From assembly GCA_031277855.1 (NCBI GenBank), contig JAITLO010000044.1, forward strand, positions 1 to 64,000: a DNA stretch of 64,000 bases, read 5' to 3'. Shown here piece by piece: positions 9,460 to 17,335 of this stretch (the first letter of the stretch is position 1; each line of letters begins with the position of its first letter). The notes below the pieces were generated by a model. That model worked only from the letters and a program-made list of their open reading frames with translations, made no database searches and had not been told where the DNA came from. The position numbers and the translations under genes were made by a program. Source of the stretch: Acidovorax sp. (GTDB lineage: Bacteria > Pseudomonadota > Gammaproteobacteria > Burkholderiales > Burkholderiaceae_C).

Positions 9460-10673
9460 TCCTTGATTTCTGTTTGCTCGGCACGGCGTGCGAGCTTGGC
9501 CTCGTACATGGCCTGATCTGCATAGTCCATCAACGCCCCCATGTCCCGCCCATGCTGCGGAAAAACGGCGATACCGGCACTGACCGAAGGACTCAGCACC
9601 ACGCCATTGCCTGTGATCACGGGCTCCCGCATTGCGTCCTGTATCTTGTCCACCACCAACTGGGCGTCGGCCATGTTGCCCACCGGATACAACAGAATGG
9701 CGAATTCATCCCCTCCCAGGCGCGCCACCAGGTCGGCTTCGCGCACCAGCGCCGTCAGACGCACGCCCACCGCCTTGAGCAAGGCATCGCCAGCAGCATG
9801 CCCGTAAACGTCGTTGACCTGCTTGAAACGGTCATTGTCGAGAAACAGCACGGCCAGCTTGCGGCCAGCCTCCTCGGCCTCGATCAAGGCCTGCTGGAGA
9901 CGCTGCTCGAAATGGGAGCGGTTTGCCAGCCCCGTCAGACCGTCGCGTGAAGCCTGCAGTTCCAGCGCCGAGTTCTGCTGCTTCAGTCTTTCGTGACGCA
10001 CCTGCAGCTCGGACAGCAACGCATTGAAGTCGTCCCCCAGCTCGTGCAACTCCGCAATGCGGGCCGGTGGCACGCGCTGTTCCATGGAGCGGTCATGCCG
10101 CACCGCCCTGGCCACTCTGGCCAATTGCTGCAGCGGCTCGCCGATATCCGCCAGCATGCGACGCGACTGGCGCATGCCCAGGTAGCCGCTGATTCCCACG
10201 CACAAGACCAGCACCGCCAGACCTGAACAGAGAAAGCGCACAAACCCGGCACCGTCGCTGTATAGCACCACACGCCCGACCGGTTTGCTGTCCTGACTGA
10301 CCACCGCCTCACCAGGCCGCATGCCGATGACGGCGGCCAGCACCTCTCCGACTCCACTCGTTGCGGATTTACCGGATGACCAGCGTACAAAAACCTGCCC
10401 CTGGGCATCAAACACCAGTGCCCTGGCGACATCCTCGCCACGCAGCAGTTGCTCCAGCATCCGGCCCGCCTCATCGCGATCATTGAAGACCAGTGAAGCC
10501 TCGGCCGTGTAGGCCAGGGAGCGGGCCATCAGTTGCAGGTTGTTGAGCAGATACAGGCGCAGCACCACTACCCCGACCAGAAGCAGCAGCACACCAGCCA
10601 GTGAAATCGCCATGCCTGCCATGCGCAGATGAGCGCGACGGATCACCTCATGCAATGAGGCGTTGCGGGTCAT
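9456..10673 (-). CDS. yfiN: Membrane diguanylate cyclase (YfiN/TpbB-like)
   Basis: A 405-residue inner-membrane enzyme making cyclic di-GMP. It has a helix at residues 22-44, a periplasmic CHASE8-like sensor at about 50-145, a second helix at about 148-165, a HAMP linker and a GGDEF domain from about 240. The active-site motif GGDEF is intact at 320-324, and an inhibitory RxxD site (READ, 311-314) is present. The ATG at 10673 gives MTRNASLHEV. The frame is open further upstream, but only inside yfiR. It overlaps both neighbours by 4 nt, so the three products are translationally coupled. YfiR is expected to repress it from the periplasm. Confidence 0.9.
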   Translation of the reverse strand: MTRNASLHEVIRRAHLRMAGMAISLAGVLLLLVGVVVLRLYLLNNLQLMARSLAYTAEASLVFNDRDEAGRMLEQLLRGEDVARALVFDAQGQVFVRWSSGKSATSGVGEVLAAVIGMRPGEAVVSQDSKPVGRVVLYSDGAGFVRFLCSGLAVLVLCVGISGYLGMRQSRRMLADIGEPLQQLARVARAVRHDRSMEQRVPPARIAELHELGDDFNALLSELQVRHERLKQQNSALELQASRDGLTGLANRSHFEQRLQQALIEAEEAGRKLAVLFLDNDRFKQVNDVYGHAAGDALLKAVGVRLTALVREADLVARLGGDEFAILLYPVGNMADAQLVVDKIQDAMREPVITGNGVVLSPSVSAGIAVFPQHGRDMGALMDYADQAMYEAKLARRAEQTEIKE

Positions 10674-11260
10674 GGAGACACCGCCTTGCTTCGGGCCAGT
10701 TGCAGCACCTTGGGGCTGATGCGCAAGCTGCTGCGGGCCACCGAATCCAGATTGACCTCGAAGCCAGGCCCTTCCCCCTGACGCCGGAGGCAGAACATGG
10801 CGCCGACACGGCACAGCGCACTGCGTTCGCTGATTGTCAACAGAGAGCGGCTGGCATCCTGCTTCATCAGGCTGCGCCACTGCTGCTCGTCCACTTCACC
10901 GGCATAAATGCCATCGCAATCAGCGGTCTTCAGACGCTCGAAGTCCACCCGCCTGACATCAAGGCGCTGTCCGCCAACGGCCTGCCCGGAGCTCTGCATC
11001 AGCCCGGCCGCATATTCCGTGCTTCCAACCACACATAAATGCAGCACCGCGCTCTCAGCTGGCCACCGCGTATAGCCCAGAATGCCGATCACGGTACGCG
11101 TCACGGCCTGCACATGCTCATCGCCCGCCGCATCCGCCCGGGCCGTCGTGGCCATCAAGGCCAAGCTCGCGGCCAGCAACCACGCCCATCCCCCAGTGCG
11201 GCGGGCGGGCAGCGCTTTTCCGTCTTGACCAAACTTGCAATCCGGCAATATCGACTCCAT
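10670..11260 (-). CDS. yfiR: Periplasmic repressor of the diguanylate cyclase (YfiR, DUF4154)
   Basis: A DUF4154/YfiR-family protein of 196 residues with the ATG at 11260. A hydrophobic signal peptide (WAWLLAASLALMATTARA) is followed by the family segment with an ILGYTRWP motif and conserved cysteines near the middle and C-terminal part. In Pseudomonas, YfiR folds in the periplasm and inhibits YfiN; redox state and YfiB control it. It is the first gene of the operon. An alternative ATG lies at 11320, and neither start has a strong Shine-Dalgarno, so the N-terminus is uncertain. selD lies divergently about 290 bp away. Confidence 0.85.
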   Translation of the reverse strand: MESILPDCKFGQDGKALPARRTGGWAWLLAASLALMATTARADAAGDEHVQAVTRTVIGILGYTRWPAESAVLHLCVVGSTEYAAGLMQSSGQAVGGQRLDVRRVDFERLKTADCDGIYAGEVDEQQWRSLMKQDASRSLLTISERSALCRVGAMFCLRRQGEGPGFEVNLDSVARSSLRISPKVLQLARSKAVSP

Positions 11261-11551
11261 GAACACGGCGGATTCTGGGCGGGAGGCGTAATGCCTATAT
11301 GACGATATGTATTCCCGCATCCGAAATTCTGTACATTTTTTCACATTTCTTGGAGTGAACCATGTAAGTCGTTCTCCTGTACTTGGTGCCCTGGCGCACC
11401 ACCTCCGGGATACTTGCTGGTTCTCTACTCCTCTGTCGCGCAGAGAATGTATAGCCTGCCGATAATAGAACCACTTTCGACCGGCCTGCATGCCGAATCC
11501 CGTTCAGAATCCGCAGACCGGCATGCTCACGCCGTCAGCCAGATTGCATCC

Positions 11552-12610
11552 ATGACCACAGACATCTCTCAAGCTCCCCGACTCACTTCCCTATCCCATG
11601 GTGGCGGCTGCGGCTGCAAGATCGCGCCCGGCGTGCTGTCGGAGTTGCTGGCCAAAAGCAATCTGCCCAAGCAATTCTTTCCCGACCTGCTGGTGGGCAC
11701 CGAGACGGCCGATGATGCAGCCGTCTACCGCATCAACGATGAGCAGGCCATCGTCGCCACGACCGACTTCTTCATGCCCATCGTGGACGATCCCTATGAC
11801 TTTGGCCGTATTGCAGCGACCAATGCGCTGTCCGACATCTACGCCATGGGCGGCACGCCGCTGATGGCCCTGGCCATTGTTGGCATGCCCATCAATGTGC
11901 TGCCCCATGACGTGATCGCCAAGATCCTGGAAGGCGGCGAATCGGTCTGTCGCGATGCTGGCATTCCGCTGGCCGGCGGCCACTCGATCGACTCGGTCGA
12001 ACCCATCTACGGACTCGTCGGCATCGGCATCGTCAACCCCAAACAGATGAAGCGCAACGCCGATGCCAAGGCCGGCGATGTGCTGATTCTGGGCAAGCCG
12101 CTGGGCGTGGGCATTCTGTCGGCCGCGCTCAAGAAGAACCTGCTGGACGCCGCCGGCTACCGCGCCATGGTCGATGCCACGACCCAACTCAACCGCCCCG
12201 GCGCCGACCTGTCCAAGCTGGACGGCGTACATGCATTGACCGATGTGACCGGCTTTGGTCTGCTGGGCCATGGCCTGGAGCTGGCGCGCGGCGCGGGTCT
12301 GACGGCCCGTATCCACAGCGCCAGGCTGCCCGTGCTGCCCGGCGTGCAGGCACTGGCCGAGCAAGGCATCTTCACCGGCGCCTCCGGTCGCAACTGGGCC
12401 TCGTATGGCGGGGCCATCGAGTTGGGCTCCGCTGTCAGCGATGCACAAAAGACGCTGCTGACCGACCCGCAGACTTCGGGCGGTCTGCTGGTTTCCTGCA
12501 CACCGGATGCCGTCGCGCAAGTGCTCCAGGTCTTCGCAGATGCGGGCTTTGCAGATGCAGCCATCGTGGGACAGATGGAAGCTGGCGAAGCCAAGGTTGT
12601 GGTCGATTAA
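11552..12610 (+). CDS. selD: Selenophosphate synthetase (selenide, water dikinase)
   Basis: A 352-residue enzyme that makes selenophosphate from selenide and ATP, the selenium donor for SelA. The N-terminal GGGCGCK motif contains the catalytic Cys20 and Lys23, and the catalytic position is Cys rather than Sec. The ATP-binding AIR-synthase-like fold continues through ATTDFFMPIVDDPYDFGRIA and TDVTGFGLLGH. The ATG at 11552 gives a family-like N-terminus, while the frame is open upstream without homology. A GATAAT-like -10 lies near 11461. The gene is separated from selAB-selC by the yfi operon and ends before a strong terminator. Confidence 0.97.
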   Translation: MTTDISQAPRLTSLSHGGGCGCKIAPGVLSELLAKSNLPKQFFPDLLVGTETADDAAVYRINDEQAIVATTDFFMPIVDDPYDFGRIAATNALSDIYAMGGTPLMALAIVGMPINVLPHDVIAKILEGGESVCRDAGIPLAGGHSIDSVEPIYGLVGIGIVNPKQMKRNADAKAGDVLILGKPLGVGILSAALKKNLLDAAGYRAMVDATTQLNRPGADLSKLDGVHALTDVTGFGLLGHGLELARGAGLTARIHSARLPVLPGVQALAEQGIFTGASGRNWASYGGAIELGSAVSDAQKTLLTDPQTSGGLLVSCTPDAVAQVLQVFADAGFADAAIVGQMEAGEAKVVVD

Positions 12611-12626
12611 GCGTCTGAACCACCCG

Positions 12627-12655
12627 AAAAAAGGGAGCCGATGGCTCCTTTTTTT
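12627..12655 (+). terminator. Rho-independent terminator of selD
   Basis: GGAGCC (12634-12639) pairs with GGCTCC (12643-12648) around a GAT loop. It is flanked by an A run before and seven Ts after, so it could work in both directions. Confidence 0.85.
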
Positions 12656-12728
12656 GTGCATGCCTGCGCTGCGGCGTACCCACCCAGCCGGGGCAATGGG
12701 CATCACACGCCGCCTTATCCTGCGCCAG

Positions 12729-12786
12729 TCGATTTCAAATCAATAGCCAAATCAGGCTCTAGCGCTTATCCATCAAGCGCGGACAG
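12729..12786 (-). repeat. Dispersed comamonad intergenic repeat, family A, copy 2
   Basis: Read on the minus strand, this gives GCGCTTGATGGATAAGCGC, then TAGAGCC and TTGATTTGAAATC, the same layout as the selA-selB copy. It occupies the 308-bp gap between selD and the GNAT-Rnk gene. The rest of that gap holds the selD terminator and a small perfect dyad CATGGCCGTGGCCATG near 12870. Confidence 0.6.
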
Positions 12787-12918
12787 CTCCTTTTTTAGGG
12801 GTATGGCCGAGCACAAGCCATCCATTCACACACCGCCGTAGAATCGGCGCTTCTGAGAAAGAACCGTCATGGCCGTGGCCATGAAGGGCTTTCATTCTTG
12901 CAACCAACTGTGGTGAAG

Positions 12919-13830
12919 ATGAGCAAGCCTTTCATTTCGCTATGTCCGGAGATCACTCGGGCAAACGCGCTCAATTTGATGGACTGGTTGGAAGACGAGA
13001 GCGTGACCCGCTACCTCAGCGACTCCCGCCATGTCTCCCGGTTTATCGAACAAGTCTTGGGTCGGGTCCAGCTACCCATACTGACCCATCTGTTCAATCA
13101 GGGTGGCCGTTTCTTCATGGCCTATGACCGGCATGATGTGCCCGTCGGCTTTGTGCGCCTCGTCAAGACCGGCGCCGACTGCGAAATGGTCCTGGTCATC
13201 GGCGACCGCGAGCAATGGGGTCGCAGGCTGGGCGCCAGCGCCATCCGCGAAGGCATGAAGCTGGCTTTCTTCGATATGCGGGCCGACAAACTCATCGCCA
13301 AGATTCACGTCGACAATGCCCGCTCCCTCAAGGCTTTTTTGCGCTGCGGCTTTGTGCTGGAAAATGAAACCCCGTCGCTCAAGTCCTTTTCCCTGTCGTC
13401 CGAGCACTATCTGCGCCAGCTGCGCGAAAGTGCGCTGGACGACCCTGCGGGCATTTACATTACCGAAATCGACGAGGCCAGACTCAGAACCATTGTGGCG
13501 CTGGAGCATGACTCGGACGTGATGGAGCTGGAACACGAGATCGAGCGCGCCATCGTTGTGGACGCAAGACAGGTCGCGCCCGATATCGTGACCATGAACT
13601 CCAGAGCCCTGCTGCGGCTGGACGATGAGGCAATGGAAGTCTTCCTGGTCTATCCCGAGGAGGCGGATAACAGCACCGGAAAGCTATCGGTCTGCTCCGA
13701 TATCGGCACGGCCATCCTCGGCTACAAGGAAGGCGACGCCATTGACTGGCGCATGCCGGACCGCACACGCCATATCTGGATCGAAAAAGTGCTCTACCAG
13801 CCCGAGGCCGAAGGCGACTTTCATCTGTAG
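12919..13830 (+). CDS. Fusion of a GNAT acetyltransferase and an Rnk/GreA-C-type domain
   Basis: A 303-residue two-domain protein. Residues 1-172 look like a GNAT N-acetyltransferase: an acetyl-CoA loop pattern QWGRRLGASA near 99-108, then KIHVDNARSLKAFLRCGFV. Residues 179-303 closely follow Rnk, regulator of nucleoside diphosphate kinase, a GreA/GreB-related RNA-polymerase-binding family. Matching segments are the acidic helical start, PDIVTMNSRALLRL, FLVYPEEAD, LSVCSDIGTAILG and the end YQPEAEGDF. The ATG at 12919 is preferred; a TTG seven codons upstream is in frame. I know of no standard combined name. The two halves are contiguous with no stop or frameshift. Substrate and target are unknown. 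Confidence 0.85.
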   Translation: MSKPFISLCPEITRANALNLMDWLEDESVTRYLSDSRHVSRFIEQVLGRVQLPILTHLFNQGGRFFMAYDRHDVPVGFVRLVKTGADCEMVLVIGDREQWGRRLGASAIREGMKLAFFDMRADKLIAKIHVDNARSLKAFLRCGFVLENETPSLKSFSLSSEHYLRQLRESALDDPAGIYITEIDEARLRTIVALEHDSDVMELEHEIERAIVVDARQVAPDIVTMNSRALLRLDDEAMEVFLVYPEEADNSTGKLSVCSDIGTAILGYKEGDAIDWRMPDRTRHIWIEKVLYQPEAEGDFHL

Positions 13831-13838
13831 CCCCAAAG

Positions 13839-14054
13839 CTAGGCAGCAGACTGCGCACGGTGGAAGGCCACCAGCGCGTTTGCATGCCCATGACCCAGGC
13901 CATGCTCCTGCTTGAGGTGTGCTACCTGCTCCATATGCTTTTGGTCACGCAGCCCGTCGAGAATCGCCAACCAGTGCGCAATCGGTTGGCCATATGTCTT
14001 TTCAATTGACGGAAAGTAAGACGCCGGGCCTTTGGGCTTTGCCTCATCTGCCAT
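13839..14054 (-). CDS. DUF4287 domain protein
   Basis: A 71-residue protein made almost entirely of a DUF4287-type domain (GPASYFPSIEKTYGQPIAHW and a KQEHGLGHGHANALVAFHR tail). The start at 14054 is supported by a GGAGG six bases upstream; a longer frame exists but lacks this signal. The family is widespread and uncharacterised; related domains occur in small proteins of unknown role. It converges on the GNAT-Rnk gene, with stops 8 bp apart. Confidence 0.8.
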   Translation of the reverse strand: MADEAKPKGPASYFPSIEKTYGQPIAHWLAILDGLRDQKHMEQVAHLKQEHGLGHGHANALVAFHRAQSAA

Positions 14055-14168
14055 ATATACCTCCGGTAACTGGATCGGGGTCTGAAACAACCTAAGCGGC
14101 CCACCTTAGCGCATATACCTTGTGGATCGCAATCTATTCGACCAAGCAAGCATCTTTGCAAAGCGCGG

Positions 14169-15011
14169 TCAGGCTTGCTCATACTGCAGACTGAAGCCCT
14201 GGCGTTCCTGCGCGATGCGCGCAAAGCCCAGCTCGCCCAGGTGCATGCCGGCAATCACCAGCTTGTCGGTGCAAGCCATGTCCAGCAAATGTGAGCGGGT
14301 GCTAGCCGCCAGGGCGCTGTCCTGGTCAAAAGCAATCGAGACTTCGGGGCGCGCCACCTGAATCTGCGGGAAATGCACGATATCACCCCAGACCAGCAGA
14401 TTCCGCTGTTGAGAACTCAGCAGATAGCCAGTATGGCCTGCGGTATGTCCAGGCAATGGCAGGGCCAGCACGCCGCTCAGAACTTCGCCGGCTTCAAAAG
14501 GACGCAGCTGCCGGCGGTAACTCCCAAACACCGCGCGGGCGATCTGAAAATTGCCGCGCGCACGCTCGCTGGCGCGGCTCAGCTGGGCATCGTCCTGCCA
14601 GAAGTCCAGCTCTTGCCGGTGAACCACCAGCTCGGCATGGGGAAACACGCGCAGGCCTGAAGCATCCAGCAGCCCGCCCACATGGTCGGGGTGGGCGTGG
14701 GTCAGCAAGATGGTGTCAACATCCTCGGGCCGCACACCTGCCAGCGCCAGGTTTTGCAGCAGCCGCCCGCCCCATTGTTTGATACCGCCCGCACCAGCGT
14801 CGATCAGCACCGTATGTCTGGCGCTGCGAATCAGATAGCAGTTGATGTGAATGGCCTCGGGCGGCTGCTGGCCCGCATCGACCTGCATGCGTGTGGCATC
14901 AGCCACATCAATATTCGAGAGAAGGCCAAGAGGGGCCCGCAGATAGCCATCGCTGATGGCCGTGATGCTGAAGTCTCCCACTTGATAGCTGGGAAAGATG
15001 GAGATGGACAT
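14169..15011 (-). CDS. Metallo-beta-lactamase fold hydrolase
   Basis: A 280-residue MBL-fold protein. The di-metal motif HAHPDH is intact (THAHPDHVGGLL), followed by the downstream ligand pattern LPGHTAGHTGYLL and an aspartate in VWGDIVHFPQI. The order and spacing resemble quorum-quenching lactonases and related lactone or thioester hydrolases, but the substrate cannot be read from sequence. It is the last gene of a three-gene unit with the tautomerase-like and alpha/beta-barrel genes, divergent from a LysR gene. No signal peptide is seen. Confidence 0.88.
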   Translation of the reverse strand: MSISIFPSYQVGDFSITAISDGYLRAPLGLLSNIDVADATRMQVDAGQQPPEAIHINCYLIRSARHTVLIDAGAGGIKQWGGRLLQNLALAGVRPEDVDTILLTHAHPDHVGGLLDASGLRVFPHAELVVHRQELDFWQDDAQLSRASERARGNFQIARAVFGSYRRQLRPFEAGEVLSGVLALPLPGHTAGHTGYLLSSQQRNLLVWGDIVHFPQIQVARPEVSIAFDQDSALAASTRSHLLDMACTDKLVIAGMHLGELGFARIAQERQGFSLQYEQA

Positions 15012-15029
15012 GGAGAACCCGGAGTGTTT

Positions 15030-15353
15030 TCAATGAAGGGCGTAAATCTGGAATTCGGAATAAGCAAAGCACCGAATACGTGCCTGTAGCGCCGTGTGGC
15101 GCTGAATGGCGTCTTGCAGCGCCTGCATAAAGCGTTGCATCACGCTGTGGGTTCGATGCAGTTCCTGGCGATGGCGGACATCGACAAACACCGGATGACC
15201 GTAGCCTTCATACGCCTCCACATAGATCACATGGACGTTTTGCGGCAGCGCGCCCAGGACCGAGGTACAGAGCTGCATGCAGTCGTCTGAAAGCTTTGCC
15301 AAATGGGCCTCGGCCGGCATGGCTGCCGAGATATAGAAAGTGAGATTGGGCAT
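15030..15353 (-). CDS. Tautomerase-superfamily-like small protein
   Basis: A 107-residue protein starting Met-Pro (MPNLTFYIS). The proline would become the N-terminal catalytic base used by 4-oxalocrotonate tautomerase/MIF-like enzymes after Met removal. The hydrophobic VHVIYVEAYEGYG segment resembles the second beta-alpha unit of the fold. Length fits the longer MIF/CHMI-like members. The assignment is by fold pattern, and the reaction is unknown. It lies 18 bp upstream of the MBL gene and 8 bp after the next gene in the operon. Confidence 0.6.
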   Translation of the reverse strand: MPNLTFYISAAMPAEAHLAKLSDDCMQLCTSVLGALPQNVHVIYVEAYEGYGHPVFVDVRHRQELHRTHSVMQRFMQALQDAIQRHTALQARIRCFAYSEFQIYALH

Positions 15354-15361
15354 GACACGCC

Positions 15362-15883
15362 TCAGGCGGCTTTGCGCAACTGCGGCGTCATGGCTTCATA
15401 GATATCCAGCCCCTGAGGCAACACCGCCATTGCCTTGCGCTTTTCTGCGGGCAGCTTGCCCAGCCAGCGCCTGGCCGGGCACCGCTCCAAAGCCACGGCC
15501 TCCATGGCTTGCGGAACCAACCCCAATTGCAGAAGCGCCTCGGAGCCCTGGTTGGACACCAGCAGCAACTCACCCTCCTGCACTGCCGGTGCCGCGACTG
15601 CGCAGGCATAGAGATTGCGATGCCAGTCGGTGATATGCGACTGCCAACGGGCAAAGTTGCCACCGCCTTTTTCCCGATATTCCTCGCCAGTCAGCAGCTC
15701 CAGCCCGTCAATCGTGTGCAGGGCCAGGTAGACGGGGCAGCCCTTGCCCAAGGCCTTGAAACGCTGGGAGGACTGAAAACCGCTGACCGAGATCAGCGCA
15801 GGGAGCTTTTGCAGGCTGTAGAAGTCATTCCATTCAGCCTCGGTTTGGGGATCTGCATAGCTGCATTCAACGGTATAGATCAT
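15362..15883 (-). CDS. Conserved protein, probable dimeric alpha/beta barrel (EthD/DUF4286-like)
   Basis: A 173-residue protein. The first 95 residues show a ferredoxin-like pattern (MIYTVECSY, WNDFYSLQKLPALISVSGFQ, then PVYLALHTIDGLELL), as in EthD- or DUF4286-type dimeric barrels. The second half is a degenerate repeat of the same kind (GELLLVSNQGSEALLQL). The ATG at 15883 is preferred over an in-frame GTG six codons upstream. It is the first gene of the operon with the tautomerase and MBL genes, reading away from LysR. No function is assigned. Confidence 0.6.
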   Translation of the reverse strand: MIYTVECSYADPQTEAEWNDFYSLQKLPALISVSGFQSSQRFKALGKGCPVYLALHTIDGLELLTGEEYREKGGGNFARWQSHITDWHRNLYACAVAAPAVQEGELLLVSNQGSEALLQLGLVPQAMEAVALERCPARRWLGKLPAEKRKAMAVLPQGLDIYEAMTPQLRKAA

Positions 15884-15997
15884 GGTGACTTTCTGAATCA
15901 CGGCAGCGCAAGGGCTGCTGTTTCATTGCAATAAAGTCATGCTATGCAAAAGATTCAAAGCTATATAACGATATAAAATCGTCCTTCATTGATCTTT

Positions 15998-16024
15998 ACT
16001 CAAGCTGATCTATTCAGCTTGAGT
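15998..16024. promoter_or_regulatory. Perfect 11-bp inverted repeat just before the LysR start codon
   Basis: ACTCAAGCTGA (15998-16008) and TCAGCTTGAGT (16014-16024) flank a 5-nt spacer. The right arm ends four bases before the LysR ATG and includes the likely ribosome-binding GAG. It could be the LysR autoregulatory operator or an mRNA hairpin covering the start. A second dyad ACGAT-ATAAA-ATCGT lies upstream near 15968. Confidence 0.6.
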
Positions 16025-16028
16025 CACC

Positions 16029-16925
16029 ATGCGACGCAGAATCCCCAGCAGTTCCGCACTTCTGGCCTTTGAGGCTGCTGCACGCCACGGCAGCTTTGCG
16101 CGCGCCGCCCAGGAACTGGCCTTGACCGAAGGTGCCATCAGCCGGCAGATTGCGCGGCTGGAAGAGTTTTTGGGCATGGCGCTGTTCGAGCGCGTGGGCA
16201 ACCGCGTGCGCCTTGCGCCCAGCGGGGTGCGCTATGCGGCCCAGGTGCGCGAAATTCTGGAACGGCTGGAGCGCGAGAGCCAATACCTGATGGGCCAGCC
16301 CGCAGGCAGCGCAAGCCTGACCATTGCCGCCATTCCCACTTTTGCCACGCGCTGGCTGATTCCCCGGCTCAAACGCTTTCAGCAGGCCTGCCCGCATATC
16401 ACCGTGCATATTGCTGAGCGGCTGGAGCCTTTTGTTCTGGCGGGCAGCGGTTTTGATGCAGCGCTGCACTTCGAGCATCCTGCATGGGCGGGCATGCGCA
16501 GCCATCACTTGCTGCAGGAGCTGCTGATACCCGTGTGCAGCCCGACGCTGCTGGCCGAGTATCCCGAAGGCAGCACGCTGAATGACCTGCCCCGCCTGCA
16601 CCGCATGCAGAACCCCGATGCCTGGCAGCGCTATGCGCAGGAGACGGAAATCAGCCTGAGCAACCCCGCCGTGGGCGCGCGCTTTGACCTGCACACCATG
16701 CTGATAGAGGCCGCGATTTGCGGACTGGGCGTGGCCCTGGTGCCGCGCCTTTATGTGGAGACAGAGTTGGCGCAAGGCAGGCTGCTGGCACCCTGGCCCC
16801 AAAGCCAGTCGGTGGCCAAGAATTTTTGCCTGGTTTTGCCCGAGCCGCTGGGCCTGAGCGAGGCGCCGCTGCAAGCCTTCGTGCAATGGATTCTGGCCGA
16901 AGCAAAAGCCGGCAGTGGGCAGTAG
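16029..16925 (+). CDS. LysR-family regulator (GcvA-like)
   Basis: A 298-residue LysR regulator. An N-terminal winged helix (ALLAFEAAARHGSFARAAQE, then SRQIARLEEFLG) is followed by a periplasmic-binding-like effector domain starting near residue 95 (SLTIAAIPTFATRWLIPRL), with the RWL motif of the GcvA subgroup. It is divergent from the alpha/beta-barrel-tautomerase-MBL operon with about 145 bp between starts, so that operon is its probable target. A perfect dyad overlaps its own leader. The effector is unknown. Confidence 0.93.
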   Translation: MRRRIPSSSALLAFEAAARHGSFARAAQELALTEGAISRQIARLEEFLGMALFERVGNRVRLAPSGVRYAAQVREILERLERESQYLMGQPAGSASLTIAAIPTFATRWLIPRLKRFQQACPHITVHIAERLEPFVLAGSGFDAALHFEHPAWAGMRSHHLLQELLIPVCSPTLLAEYPEGSTLNDLPRLHRMQNPDAWQRYAQETEISLSNPAVGARFDLHTMLIEAAICGLGVALVPRLYVETELAQGRLLAPWPQSQSVAKNFCLVLPEPLGLSEAPLQAFVQWILAEAKAGSGQ

Positions 16926-16966
16926 ATGAAGATGAGTGGACCACCGCATTTCATCCGCCTCATCCA

Positions 16967-17299
16967 TCAATCAAGCGGCAAGTTCCAGAGATCCTCACGA
17001 GCTGCTTCGCGGCGATAGGCCTCGGATGGCTGCCTCAACTCCGACCGGTCATCCCAGTAGCGTTCACCATGCAGGCGTAGCATGGCCCAATGCCATGATT
17101 CATCGTGAAAGATCAAACCACGGTACTCATCGTCCGCCGACTCATATGGGTAGCGCTCAAGGGCTTCCTTCTCGGCCTCTAACGCAGAAAAGCCTCCGTG
17201 CTCACGCAGCACAAAAGCATACAGATGGCGTTCGGCCGCCAGATAGCAGCAATACTCTTCCTCGCTGGGCCACTGATCACCTGCGCTGCTTTGATCCAT
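16967..17299 (-). CDS. Hypothetical acidic protein
   Basis: A 110-residue protein of unknown family. It is rich in Glu, Tyr and Trp (EEEYCCYLAAERHLYAF, HDESWHWAMLRLHGERYW), with no signal peptide or membrane segment. The ATG at 17299 is chosen; a TTG two codons earlier is in frame. It reads toward the LysR gene and lies downstream of the Lrp gene on the same strand. Confidence 0.6.
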   Translation of the reverse strand: MDQSSAGDQWPSEEEYCCYLAAERHLYAFVLREHGGFSALEAEKEALERYPYESADDEYRGLIFHDESWHWAMLRLHGERYWDDRSELRQPSEAYRREAAREDLWNLPLD

Positions 17300-17335
17300 G
17301 CTCAATGCTCTCGAGACTGGTCGCGACCTACCGGG

